Source: Acidobacteriota bacterium (GTDB lineage: Bacteria > Acidobacteriota > Terriglobia > Terriglobales > Acidobacteriaceae). From it: a stretch of DNA of 64,000 nt. The first letter of the stretch is position 1; every line of letters starts with the position of its first letter. Below, in pieces: positions 49,601 to 58,943 of the stretch. The DNA lies in NCBI GenBank assembly GCA_013289765.1, contig JABCZI010000011.1:62001-126000 (forward strand), given 5' to 3'. The translations under genes and the position numbers were made by a program. The notes under the pieces were generated by a model. The model was not told the DNA's origin. It saw only the letters and a program-made list of their open reading frames with translations, and ran no database searches.

Positions 49601-51032
49601 GACGCTGGTTACCGGCTGGATGTCACATCTTGGACCAACCAGGGCGAGCGAACTCGGAGAGACTTTGGGGCTTCCGGCGATTGACGTTTCTTCTGCGCTC
49701 CTTCGCATGGAGGCGAGTGGGACTGTTCTGCGGGGAAACTTCAGTGGTACGGCTGCCGAACTCCGCTCGGCTGGACAGCCGGGGGCGGCTGTCCCCACAC
49801 AAGCTCTTGCGGAACAGCAGGCAATGGCTGTGCCCATCCAGGAACCTGAGACGGAATGGTGCGAGCGGCGGCTGTTGGCGCGGATTCATAGGCTTACGGT
49901 TGCGACTTTGCGCAAGCAGATTGAGCCAGTCACGGCCGCGCAATTCATGCAGTGGCTGCTGCAGTGGCAGCACGTTGCGCCGGGAACTCAAGTTTCTGGT
50001 GAGCGGGGCACGCTCGAAGTATTGCGACAGTTGCAGGGATTTGAAATTCCGGCGAACGCGTGGGAGCGGCAGGTGCTGTCTCGCCGCATTGTAGATTACG
50101 ATCCCAAGTGGCTTGACCAGCTATGCCTGACCGGCGCAGTTGGATGGGGAAGATTATCGCCGCATCCGGCGACGTTGGATTACTCGAATGCGAGCAAGGG
50201 ATCGGATGGTGAGTCAGTCGCCGCGCCACGGCAGCGGCGGGTGATTCCCACTAGCGTTGCTCCCATCACATTTTTTATTCGAGAAGATGCGGACTGGATG
50301 ATACCAAGGCATCCGGGTGCGGGAGTGGGCGAAAATAATGGCTTGAGCCACGGAGCGCAGAAAGTGCTCGATTTCTTGCGGCAGCGTGGGGCTTCGTTTT
50401 TTGCCGACATTGTGCGCGGCACGGAAAAGCTGAAAGCGGAGATCGAGACTGGGCTTTGGGAGCTGGTGGCTGCGGGACTGGTTACCGCTGATGGCTTCGA
50501 CAATCTGCGCTCGCTTATCGATCCCAAGCGGCGAGCCGGGCAGGGCAGCGGGCGCACGACGCGGCCGCGGCATAATGCCGGGCGCTGGGCTTTGCTGCAC
50601 GCCGAGGAAGTGGTCGAGCGGCCGCGAGCCATAGAGGCCGCTTGCTGGATGCTGTTGCGGCGTTACGGCATCGTGGTCCGCGATGTGCTGCCACGGGAGG
50701 CGAACTTGCCGCCCTGGCGCGAACTGCTGATGGGCTTTCGGCGTCTTGAAGACCGGGGCGAAATTCGGGGCGGGCGTTTTGTGGATGGATTTATCGGCGA
50801 GCAGTTCGCGTTGCCGGTCGCGGTAGAGTCGGTGCGGGCGCTGCGTAAGCTCGATGCGACGCAAGGGACGGTCACGTTGTCGGCTGCCGATCCGCTGAAT
50901 CTGGTGGGGATTCTGGTGCCAGGAGAGCGCGTCCCGGCGATCTCAGGGAATAGTGTTACGTATCGGGACGGGGCAGCGATTCCAGTGACTGCGCTAGCGG
51001 CCGCAGCTTCCGGCGAAGCGTTAGCGAGTTAA
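46614..51032 (+). CDS. lhr: large ATP-dependent helicase Lhr (core plus C-terminal region)
   Basis: ISAPTGSGKTLAAFLACIDRL, VDEIHAVADDKRGAHL, LSATQKP, ATASLELGIDVG, QRVGRSGHW; 1472 aa. Confidence 0.95.
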   Translation: MLSTPSSLAWAHPLVAEWFVQRFATPTEPQEQGWPHILAGRTTLISAPTGSGKTLAAFLACIDRLVRKALAGDLADRTEVLYVSPLKALGNDIQKNLEIPLGEILAMAGARGLLMPEIRTAVRTGDTLMHERRAMLKRPPHILVTTPESLYILLTADKSRAILRDVETVIVDEIHAVADDKRGAHLTLSLERLEALTYKRPVRIGLSATQKPIEEVAHFLTGSSDADGSRPDAVIVNIGHKRKLDMAVEVPSMPLGPVASNEMWDEVYNRLVTLVEQHRSTLVFVNTRRMAERVAHHLGERIGEENVAAHHGSLSRKLRLAAEKKLKEGQVRVLVATASLELGIDVGTVDLVVQINSPRAIAVTLQRVGRSGHWRGAVPKGRLFATTRDDLLECAALVRAIREGDLDRLVIPDSPLDVLAQQIVAACAAEEWAEDEMFALVRRAYPYRNLTRATFDSILEMLSEGIASKRGRYGAYVHRDRVNGKLRARRGARLAAITSGGAIPDNSLYAVVAEPDGLVVGTVDEDFAVESNRGDIMLLGNTSWMIRRVETNAGRVLVQDAHGAPPSVPFWRGEAPARTQELSEHIGNLRQEISEMLPHTSPVGFSATQPDVAAAVSWLKQECGLDDSGAEQTIEYILQGRAVLGAVPTQTTVIAERFFDEGGGMQLVIHAPFGGRINKAWGLALRKRFCVGFNFELQAAATDNGLNIALAEQHSFPLADVFNFLQAATVQPILEQAALDSPIFATRWRWDANRALALLRFQNGKKVPPQIQRMRSEDLLASVFPDAAACFENIQGDRQIPDHPLVGEVMKDVLTEAMDIDGLKTLLTGLADGRIRCIAVDTPVPSQFSHEILNANPYAFLDDAPLEERRARAVQMRRMLPESVLEEVGGLDQAAIAQVREEAWPDVRDADELHDVLHTLVALPEVRVDFGSGQWKFYFDRLVAEGRAASAVSGGRLYWVAAERAKTFSVLFPEARFEPKLTEVEGTVPSREDALLTLVTGWMSHLGPTRASELGETLGLPAIDVSSALLRMEASGTVLRGNFSGTAAELRSAGQPGAAVPTQALAEQQAMAVPIQEPETEWCERRLLARIHRLTVATLRKQIEPVTAAQFMQWLLQWQHVAPGTQVSGERGTLEVLRQLQGFEIPANAWERQVLSRRIVDYDPKWLDQLCLTGAVGWGRLSPHPATLDYSNASKGSDGESVAAPRQRRVIPTSVAPITFFIREDADWMIPRHPGAGVGENNGLSHGAQKVLDFLRQRGASFFADIVRGTEKLKAEIETGLWELVAAGLVTADGFDNLRSLIDPKRRAGQGSGRTTRPRHNAGRWALLHAEEVVERPRAIEAACWMLLRRYGIVVRDVLPREANLPPWRELLMGFRRLEDRGEIRGGRFVDGFIGEQFALPVAVESVRALRKLDATQGTVTLSAADPLNLVGILVPGERVPAISGNSVTYRDGAAIPVTALAAAASGEALAS

Positions 51033-51079
51033 CCGGGCGCGCCTGTGCCGGTTCTTCCATTACGTTATGATGTCGAGCA

Positions 51080-51940
51080 ATGAGCGGGGTCGACAAAAGA
51101 ATATTTCGCTTCGGCGTATTTGAGGCGGATGCCAACACCGGCGAACTGCGCAAGGCGGGCATGCGGTTGCGAGTACAGGAGAAGCCATTCCAAGTCTTGA
51201 TGCTTCTTCTTGAGCGTCCGGGAGAAGTGGTAACCCGCGAAGAGCTGCGGCAGAAACTCTGGCCGTCCGACACCTTCGTAGATTTCGACCACAGCCTGAA
51301 TACGAACGTCAATAAGATCCGCGAAGCGCTGGACGACTCGGCTGCGAACCCGCGTTTCATTGAAACGCTGGCCAAACGTGGCTATCGTTTCCTGGTCCCG
51401 GTCGAGTACACGAGCCATCGATCTGATCACACTGTTGAACAACTTGTTGTGACAGCCACGCCAAGGGAAACTCCTTGGCGTTCAACCTTCCACCTTACCG
51501 ATCTAGCAGAGTTGCCGGTTGCGAGTCATCGCTACGTGCGCGCTCTGTTTCTTCTCATCCAGATCATGTACTTGAGTTTTTATGTTGCTGCGCTGGGGCG
51601 GCTGCCGGCAGTAGAAGATCTGCTTGATCGAATGTTCGGACACCCGTGGGCAACTATTGTGTTGATCCTGTCTGCTGGTGTCGGTATTCCTGTTCGTTTG
51701 TACCTGCTATCGGCGGTGTCTTTCGACATTAGAGACTTAAGCCTCAAGTTTCTCAGAATCTTCCCGGCCATACTCGTCCTCGATGAAGTGTGGGCTCTCT
51801 CCCCGTTCTTGCTGGCCCCGCAGATCGGAGTGGGTCTCGCGCTGGGGATTACAGCGGCCCTGATTTATGTTCCGTTCGGACAGCGCACCCTGGTGCTGAT
51901 GCGGGAGCGGACCGGTGACGCGCTGAAAGCGGAGAAGTAA
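51080..51940 (+). CDS. OmpR/CadC-type winged-helix protein with C-terminal membrane region
   Basis: FGVFEADANTGELRKAGMRLRVQEKPFQVLMLLLERPGEVVTREELRQKLWPSDTFVDFDHSLNTNVNKIREALDD; several TM segments. Confidence 0.87.
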   Translation: MSGVDKRIFRFGVFEADANTGELRKAGMRLRVQEKPFQVLMLLLERPGEVVTREELRQKLWPSDTFVDFDHSLNTNVNKIREALDDSAANPRFIETLAKRGYRFLVPVEYTSHRSDHTVEQLVVTATPRETPWRSTFHLTDLAELPVASHRYVRALFLLIQIMYLSFYVAALGRLPAVEDLLDRMFGHPWATIVLILSAGVGIPVRLYLLSAVSFDIRDLSLKFLRIFPAILVLDEVWALSPFLLAPQIGVGLALGITAALIYVPFGQRTLVLMRERTGDALKAEK

Positions 51941-52394
51941 GCTCGCCGGGAGATTCCTCATTTCGATTTCCGAGCCGATTCGAAAGCTCAGCTGAAGATA
52001 AGAAGAATACCCAGCGATCACTGGCCTGAAAGTTAGCGACGAAGCAAGCGGCGATCGTGGCGAGATTAGCGAGCAACACAGGCAACCTTAAATTTCCTAC
52101 GAGCAAACGCATCAACAATAGGTTGCCGGCTAGCGAAATGAATCCATTGCTCACGTGAAATCGCAAGAAAGATGCAACAGCGTGGCGCATGCCTGACCCT
52201 GCCCGATCGCTCCAAGTGCAGCGCCGGTGCCACAGAAAGTTGTGGACCAGCGCGCATTCCACCGCGACAACTGTCGCGCGCAAGTAATTTATATGCATTG
52301 CGGTCAGAGCTGTCAGCACGCCCAGCTGAACTCCGACGCCGATTCCGCCCACGACTGAGAATTTCAATAGTCGAGAAAATGCCGAACTGGTCAT
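51849..52394 (-). CDS. GtrA-family membrane protein
   Basis: LLKFSVVGGIGVGVQLGVLTALTAMHINYLRATVVAVECALVHNFLWHRRCTW. Confidence 0.82.
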   Translation of the reverse strand: MTSSAFSRLLKFSVVGGIGVGVQLGVLTALTAMHINYLRATVVAVECALVHNFLWHRRCTWSDRAGSGMRHAVASFLRFHVSNGFISLAGNLLLMRLLVGNLRLPVLLANLATIAACFVANFQASDRWVFFLSSAELSNRLGNRNEESPGELTSPLSARHRSAPASAPGCAVRTEHKSGPL

Positions 52395-53092
52395 GCGATT
52401 CTCTCCTCTTTATAAAGCTGAATTGTGTGTCGAATCGCCGAGACGACAAGCATAAGAATCATGCCAGCGATGGCGATCAGGCCTCCGAAATCAAATAACA
52501 GGACTCGCCGGCCGAGAAGTCTGAAGGCTGGGTTTCTAAGCAAGGCAATATTTCCGATGATGAGCAGGATGCGGATTTCCGTAGGGCCGAATTTCCAATA
52601 CGACAGCTGGAACCGGCCCAGCGTGTAAGTCGCGAGGTATGACTCGATTGACAACATTAAGAAAGCGATCAAAAGGCCGAGGGCGACAACCGGATGCAGG
52701 TATCCTGAGAGTGCCAGGCCGCCGGTCAGGAAGAACGCCGCAATGGTGTCGGTAACGTGGTCGACATAGAAACCATATCGGGGGCGTTGCCGGTTCCGGA
52801 CCCGGGCGAGGGTGCCATCCAGACTGTCGCCCAGCCAGTTGAGAACCATGCAGCCGACGCCCACGAGCAACATGTCAGGATTGAGGCGCGCGAGCGCGTA
52901 GCAGAGCCCGGCGAGACACTGCGAAATGAAGCCCAATAGAGTGAGGTGGTCGGAATTGATGCAGGCCGGTGTACGCAGGGCTAACCAAATTAGCGCTCGT
53001 TTTTCTGCCGCGGCCACCAGGCTCTGCTGAATGCGCGTGGCTGGGGCGAATGCCAGCGCAGGAGTTTCCGGGAGATTGACGGTGCTCGACAT
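52391..53092 (-). CDS. CDP-alcohol phosphatidyltransferase family protein
   Basis: DSLDGTLARVRNRQRPRYGFYVDHVTD matches DGxxAR(x8)GxxxDxxxD; 4-nt overlap with gtrA. Confidence 0.9.
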   Translation of the reverse strand: MSSTVNLPETPALAFAPATRIQQSLVAAAEKRALIWLALRTPACINSDHLTLLGFISQCLAGLCYALARLNPDMLLVGVGCMVLNWLGDSLDGTLARVRNRQRPRYGFYVDHVTDTIAAFFLTGGLALSGYLHPVVALGLLIAFLMLSIESYLATYTLGRFQLSYWKFGPTEIRILLIIGNIALLRNPAFRLLGRRVLLFDFGGLIAIAGMILMLVVSAIRHTIQLYKEERIA

Positions 53093-53352
53093 GAAATGCC
53101 TCCTTTAGGGAGACCAATCTCGCCGAAAGCCAACGCGCCGACAATGCACGCCAGCTCAAATCGTGATCAAGAAAAGGTCATCTGCCAAAGTCCATGGCAG
53201 AAAGGACTTGGCGAAGGAGATTTCTACCACTAACAGTTTGTTTTGGCCGGGAACTTATCTGGACTCTTGGCAGATGAGCAAATCAAAGTGCGAGCCAGCG
53301 GTTTTCATAGGGTGGTCGAAGACGACGTTTCGGACGCGCCAAGCCGGCTAAA

Positions 53353-53393
53353 AATCAAGGGATCCGATGAGGGGGCCCCTCGGATCCCTGATT
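53353..53393. repeat. near-perfect inverted repeat, no obvious U-tract
   Basis: AATCAAGGGATCCGATGAGGG...CCCTCGGATCCCTGATT. Confidence 0.7.
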
Positions 53394-53709
53394 GCGCAAG
53401 CTCAGCACGAACTATTCCAAAAAAGCGCTTCCCCCATCGCTTTTTGCCAAGCAGTGCCGCACACCTCCAAGTGCATGCCGATTGCCAGTCGCCAGGACTT
53501 GGCGAGAAATTTCGTATTCTTTCTAACCAACTCTAGGCAAAGTGTTTATCTCCGAACTCGAGGTGCCGCTCGCTCGGACCCAATAGCTCGTTACCGTTTT
53601 GCTCGCTATCCGATTGGATAGTTCCTATCTGTTCGGATATTGGAACGGGAGCGGATAGGAAATGAATTTAGGGCAAAACTGTGATATGAAGGGCGCGAGG
53701 TAAAGGCGC

Positions 53710-55674
53710 TTGCGTCCGAGACTCCTGGTGCTTTCTGGACCATTGAAAGAGTCGACCATCCTGCTGTCCGAAAGCGAAATCACCATCGGGCGGGAGGCTT
53801 CCAATGGAATCGCAATCGCGGATCCCTCGGTCTCGCGAAAGCATTGTCTGGTGAGTTGGCACGATGGAAAATTTCGCTTGCGAGACCTCGACAGCCGCAA
53901 CGGGACCCTGGTGAACGGGACCGTAATTGAAGAGCAGTGGCTGGAGCACGGAGACGAAATCGCAGCCGGGGATTCTTCTTTTTTATTTCTGCTCGAAGAC
54001 AAAGATCTTGCGCCGCCCGAGGGGCGCGTGGAATTTGAGGACGCTGACGTCAGCGCCGAAACCACGGTTATCCATCCCAGGGATGCGGTGTATCTGCAGC
54101 CTGACCGGTTGCTGCGCGAACTTCCCGCAAGCTCACGCGTAGCGCGCGATTTGAACGCCCTGTTGAAAATCAGCCGAATCGTTCATGCCATTCGCGATCT
54201 CAACGAGTTGCAGGGACAGTTATTGGATTTGATTTTCGAGGTCGTCCCTGCGGGCCGCGGGGCCATTCTTTTGGCGGACCGGGACGGCCATCAATTCAAT
54301 TCCATGTTCGCGCGCATGCGGCAGTCGACTCCGACCCCGTTGGTCAAGGTGAGCCGTACGGTGGCACGGCAGGTGCTGGAACAAGGGATCGCGATTTTGG
54401 GGAGCGATGTGGCTGGCAGCGACGATTTGCGGGAGGTCGAGAGCTTGGCTGCGTCGCAAGTGCGGTCGCTGCTGTGCGTGCCATTAACGGTGTTTCAGCG
54501 GGTGATTGGGTGCGTTTATCTCGACAGCGATACTCTTAGCAACCGGCTCAACGAAGAACATCTGCAACTGGTAACGGCAATTGCCGGCATTTCCGCCGTG
54601 GCGCTGGAAAACGCCCGCCGGTTGCACTGGCTGGAGCAGGAGAATGAACGTCTTACGGTGGAAATCAGCCAGGAACGCAGTCTGGTCGGCGAAGGCGCCC
54701 GCATGAAGGATGTGTACCAATTCCTGAAGCGCGTCTCGCCCACCGAATCTACTGTCTTGATTGAAGGCGAGAGTGGAACTGGGAAAGAGCTGGCCGCGCG
54801 CGCGTTGCATCGCAATAGTCCGCGGGCGACCAAGCCGTTTGTCGCCATCAATTGCGCCGCGATTCCGGAAACGCTTCTGGAAAGCGAATTGTTCGGTTAC
54901 GAGCGCGGAGCGTTTACCGGCGCAACTTCGCAGAAGAAGGGTCGGCTCGAAGTTGCCGATGGAGGAGTGGTTTTTCTCGACGAGATCGGGGAGTTGCCTC
55001 TAACGCTGCAGGTTAAACTGCTGCGGGTGCTGCAGGAACGCGAATTCGAACGCGTGGGTGGTACCCATCCCATGAAAGTGGATATCCGTGTCATCGCCGC
55101 TACGAATGCCAATCTAGATCAGGCGGTGCGCGACGGTGACTTTCGGCAGGATTTGTATTACCGCCTGGCTGTGTTGAAGATCACAATGCCGACGTTGCGC
55201 GAGCGTCGCGAAGATATCCCCATGCTGGTGCGGCATTTCGTGCAGAAAAATGCCAAGCGCTGCAAAGTGAAGCCTCGACCAGTTTCCCGCGAGGCTTTGG
55301 CGCGCCTGGTGAACTACGACTGGCCGGGCAACGTGCGGGAACTGGAAAATGCGATCGAGCGCGCACTGGTGCTCGGTTCCTCGGAGATGATTCTCCCCGA
55401 AGATCTGCCGGAATCGCTGCTGGAGCGGCCTTCGGCACCGGAGATGACCGAGGCGAAGTATCACGTCGCGGTCAAGGAATTAAAGAAGCAACTGATCCTT
55501 GATGCTGTGGAGCAGACCCAAGGCAGCTACGCCGACGCGGCCCGCATTCTGGGAGTGCATCCCAATTATCTTCATCGCCTGATTCGCAACCTCGAATTGA
55601 AAGAGAGTTTAAGGGATGCGTTACGAGACATTCCAGCGCGTGGCTTCGGTGGATTTTCGGGAGGAAATGCGTGA
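53710..55674 (+). CDS. FHA-GAF-sigma54 AAA+-Fis transcriptional activator
   Basis: N-terminal FHA ([26 protein letters not shown]), [26 protein letters not shown], Fis-like HTH; TTG start likely. Confidence 0.93.
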   Translation: MRPRLLVLSGPLKESTILLSESEITIGREASNGIAIADPSVSRKHCLVSWHDGKFRLRDLDSRNGTLVNGTVIEEQWLEHGDEIAAGDSSFLFLLEDKDLAPPEGRVEFEDADVSAETTVIHPRDAVYLQPDRLLRELPASSRVARDLNALLKISRIVHAIRDLNELQGQLLDLIFEVVPAGRGAILLADRDGHQFNSMFARMRQSTPTPLVKVSRTVARQVLEQGIAILGSDVAGSDDLREVESLAASQVRSLLCVPLTVFQRVIGCVYLDSDTLSNRLNEEHLQLVTAIAGISAVALENARRLHWLEQENERLTVEISQERSLVGEGARMKDVYQFLKRVSPTESTVLIEGESGTGKELAARALHRNSPRATKPFVAINCAAIPETLLESELFGYERGAFTGATSQKKGRLEVADGGVVFLDEIGELPLTLQVKLLRVLQEREFERVGGTHPMKVDIRVIAATNANLDQAVRDGDFRQDLYYRLAVLKITMPTLRERREDIPMLVRHFVQKNAKRCKVKPRPVSREALARLVNYDWPGNVRELENAIERALVLGSSEMILPEDLPESLLERPSAPEMTEAKYHVAVKELKKQLILDAVEQTQGSYADAARILGVHPNYLHRLIRNLELKESLRDALRDIPARGFGGFSGGNA

Positions 55675-55687
55675 GGAAATCAGGATC

Positions 55688-55722
55688 AGCTCCCAGCAAT
55701 TCGCAGCTAGCAATTAGCGTAT
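55688..55722. repeat. degenerate heptanucleotide repeat AGCN4 x5
   Basis: AGCTCCC AGCAATT CGCAGCT AGCAATT AGCGTAT, 14 nt after stop codon of sigma54 activator. Confidence 0.65.
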
Positions 55723-55739
55723 AGTTCTCATCGGCGGAG

Positions 55740-56660
55740 CTAATCGCTAGATGCTTCTTGCGGCAGCCGGAGTCGTATCAGGCTCGCAGGATCGAGATAG
55801 GTTCCCTGCCATCGCACCGCGACGTGAAGGTGGGGACCGGTGGCCCGTCCCGTGCCGCCGCTAAGGCCAATCTCCTGACCGCGCTTTACCTGATCTCCTT
55901 CCTTGACTTTGAATTCAGAAAGGTGCAAATACAGGGTCAGCAGACCCTGGCCGTGATCGATTACGACGAAATTGCCTTCGAAATACAGAGGACGGGCCAG
56001 CAATACGGTGCCGGCATTCATTGCGGTAACGGGAGTTCCAGTCGGAACTCGGAAATCCAGCCCCAGGTGCGGACTCGACGTCTTGCCATTGAAGACGCGT
56101 TGGGAACCGAAGACGTCAGAAATCGCAGCGTTGGCCGGAGCGGTGAACTGTCCCGACCATTCACGCTCAGCAGTGACCCGATTCAGATATTCCTTCTTGA
56201 CCTGCTGAGCTTCTTGAATTTGTTTCTGCTGTTCGGGATCGGGTTCGGTGAACTTTCCTCCGACACTGAGTTTGACTGAGATTTTAGGATATTGCCCGCG
56301 ACCAATCGTGAACTTCCTTGTGAACGAGATTTTCTGGCCAGTCGCTTTCCCGGCAGTCGGTTCCCCGCTCAGTTCCAGGTCATAGTTTCCGGGAGTGCTT
56401 TCCAAACTGACGCCTGCTAGCGCAAACCATGTTTTGCTCGCGGCATCGAAACTGAAGGGAATCTCATGTCCGAGCCAGGTTCCCTTCAGGTAGTTAAGCC
56501 GCGCGGGTGGCTTAACTTGAAATAATACCGGCGCGCCGTTCACAATCTTCGCGGGCTGCGCGCGTACGGTCCAGTTCGCCGCAACGGCGGAGCCGGCTGA
56601 GGTAAGAGAGATCCAGCCTAGAAGAAGGGATGAAAGAAGGTTAGATGGCCGCCGGTTCAC
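55740..56660 (-). CDS. M23 (LytM) family metallopeptidase, secreted
   Basis: SSPHLGLDFRVPTGTPVTAMNAGTVLLARPLYFEGNFVVIDHGQGLLTLYLHLSEFKVKEGDQVKRGQEIGLSGGTGRATGPHLHVAVRW. Confidence 0.94.
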   Translation of the reverse strand: MNRRPSNLLSSLLLGWISLTSAGSAVAANWTVRAQPAKIVNGAPVLFQVKPPARLNYLKGTWLGHEIPFSFDAASKTWFALAGVSLESTPGNYDLELSGEPTAGKATGQKISFTRKFTIGRGQYPKISVKLSVGGKFTEPDPEQQKQIQEAQQVKKEYLNRVTAEREWSGQFTAPANAAISDVFGSQRVFNGKTSSPHLGLDFRVPTGTPVTAMNAGTVLLARPLYFEGNFVVIDHGQGLLTLYLHLSEFKVKEGDQVKRGQEIGLSGGTGRATGPHLHVAVRWQGTYLDPASLIRLRLPQEASSD

Positions 56661-57076
56661 AGAACAAGCCTAGCATTCCGGGCGCTGCCAAGTCTTAGCG
56701 AATAGAAGAATGGGTCGACTTGCTCGCGAACCTCTCTTTAGCTGGCGTGTTCAAATTCTGAAAACTGCGTCCAATAACTGGACGAACCGGTGAGTGCGGT
56801 CACTCCCTCCAACCAGGGCGCGCATTTTTGCCAGAGAGCGACAATATGGTGAGCCGTTTACGAAATGTGCCCACTCTCTGAGGTTTTGCTAATAGATAGG
56901 AATAGTCGAGCGTCCCAGAATTTGAAGGTTCGTGTCGAATCTGCTGACACTTATGGTGTGGACTCCAACGTGCAGACTGCAACGTAGATCGCTCGGCGCT
57001 TGAGCTCCATGGGCGGCGATGCCGATTAGTCCCCGCAAATTCTTTGAAGGACAGGTACGAAACGAGTCGTTCAAAT

Positions 57077-58918
57077 ATGGCGTCAGCAAGTATCAATGAT
57101 AAGAAACATTCAGGAGCCAGCGAACCAGGTCTCTTGTCCGGTATGGGCCGGATTGAGCGACGTGAATGGTGGCTCTGGTGCTCAGCTGTTCTCGTCACAC
57201 TCCTGCTGACGACAGCTTTGATTTCATTCGTTCTTTCCATGGCGCGCGAGGAAGAATCCGGCTGGTTCCAAGTCACTCACTCGATGCAAGGACTGGTAGG
57301 GCTGGTTTTGCTCTTCGATATTTATGTGATTTATCAGCAGCTGCAGATCTATCGCATGCGTCGCCAGTTGATTCAACGGGAAGAGCTATTTCGACTGATT
57401 ACAGAGAATGCGGCCGATATGATCGCGGTCATTGATGCGGATGGCCGGCGGATTTACAACAGTCCCTCATACGAGAGAGTGCTCGGCTACAACCCGGAAG
57501 AAATGCGTCTGACGCCAGCGACGGCGCAGGTTCATCCGGAAGATCGTCAGCAAGTGGAAGACGCGGCCCAATCGGTGAGGGCCACCGGAGTAGGCCGAAG
57601 AATTGAATACCGAATGCGCCATAAGGACGGCAGTTGGCGTTTTCTGGAATCTACCGCGCGCACTATTTTGGATGAGGAGGGGAACCCTGGAAAGTTAGTG
57701 ATTGTGAATCGGGACATCACCGATCGCAAAGGGCTGGAGGAACAGTTCCGCCAGTCCCAGAAAATGGAAGCCGTGGGGCGGCTTTCGGGCGGAATCGCGC
57801 ATGACTTCAATAATATTCTCGGAGTCATTATCGGATACGGCGAGATCCTGCAGGAGCGCATGGAAGCGAGTCACCCGCTGGCGAGTTGCGTGGAAGAAAT
57901 CTTGGGAGCGGGCCGCCGGGCAGCGTCTCTTACTCGACAGCTATTGGCCTTTAGCCGGCAACAGGTGCTGAAACCGAAAGTCCTCGATTTGAATGGAATC
58001 ATTGCGGACACGGAAAAAATGCTGAGACGTCTGATCGGCGAAGACGTGGAGCTCCGCATGGTTTTGGATTCGAGCCTGACGACCGTGAAGGCCGATCAGG
58101 GGCAGATCGAACAGGTAATCCTCAATCTTTGCGTGAATGCTCGGGACGCAATGCCTTCCGGTGGGAAAGTGACCATTAAGATCGAGAATACTGTGATCGA
58201 CGAAGTTGCCGCGCGGCAATACAGGTATCCGTTCAAGCCGGGGCCCTATGTGCTCCTCAGCGTAACGGACACCGGCGTTGGCATGGACACCGCGACGCAA
58301 GCCCATATCTTTGAACCTTTTTTTACCACTAAGGAAAAGGGGAAAGGGACAGGGTTAGGTTTAGCGACGGTCTATGGAATTGTTAAGCAGAGCGATGGCT
58401 ACATTGAGGTGCACAGTGGAGTAAATCTAGGAACCACATTCAAGATTTATTTGCCTCGTGTAGATGAACCGGTCGATGCAGAGAAAGATTCTGCTAGCGC
58501 GGCTTCGTCCCTTCACGGGGCTGAAACTGTTCTGTTGGTAGAAGATGAGGACAGCCTGCGCACTCTGACTCACCATGTGTTGACAGTCCTGGGGTATACC
58601 GTTCTGGAAGCGAGCAATGGCGAGGCAGCGTGCCTGGTGAGTGCGCAACATCCAGGGACAATAGACCTCGTACTGACAGATGTAATCATGCCAGGAATGA
58701 ACGGCCCTGCCTTGGCGCAGCAACTGGGTATTTCACGGGCCCAAATGAAGGTGCTGTACATGTCCGGGCACACCGGGCAGGCCGTCGGACATGGGGTTCT
58801 GCCTGCAGGCAGCAATTTCCTCGCAAAACCATTCACGCGAAACAATTTGGCACAGAAAGTTCGGGAGGCTCTTGGATCCAAAGCAGTAGCTCACTCAGGG
58901 AATCTGGTTCGCAGTTGA
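57077..58918 (+). CDS. membrane PAS hybrid histidine kinase with C-terminal receiver
   Basis: 2 TM, PAS, GGIAHDFNNILGVI H-box, N/G boxes, REC with VLTDVIMPGMNG. Confidence 0.93.
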   Translation: MASASINDKKHSGASEPGLLSGMGRIERREWWLWCSAVLVTLLLTTALISFVLSMAREEESGWFQVTHSMQGLVGLVLLFDIYVIYQQLQIYRMRRQLIQREELFRLITENAADMIAVIDADGRRIYNSPSYERVLGYNPEEMRLTPATAQVHPEDRQQVEDAAQSVRATGVGRRIEYRMRHKDGSWRFLESTARTILDEEGNPGKLVIVNRDITDRKGLEEQFRQSQKMEAVGRLSGGIAHDFNNILGVIIGYGEILQERMEASHPLASCVEEILGAGRRAASLTRQLLAFSRQQVLKPKVLDLNGIIADTEKMLRRLIGEDVELRMVLDSSLTTVKADQGQIEQVILNLCVNARDAMPSGGKVTIKIENTVIDEVAARQYRYPFKPGPYVLLSVTDTGVGMDTATQAHIFEPFFTTKEKGKGTGLGLATVYGIVKQSDGYIEVHSGVNLGTTFKIYLPRVDEPVDAEKDSASAASSLHGAETVLLVEDEDSLRTLTHHVLTVLGYTVLEASNGEAACLVSAQHPGTIDLVLTDVIMPGMNGPALAQQLGISRAQMKVLYMSGHTGQAVGHGVLPAGSNFLAKPFTRNNLAQKVREALGSKAVAHSGNLVRS

Positions 58919-58943
58919 ATGGTTGATTATGGAGAGGCCGGTA

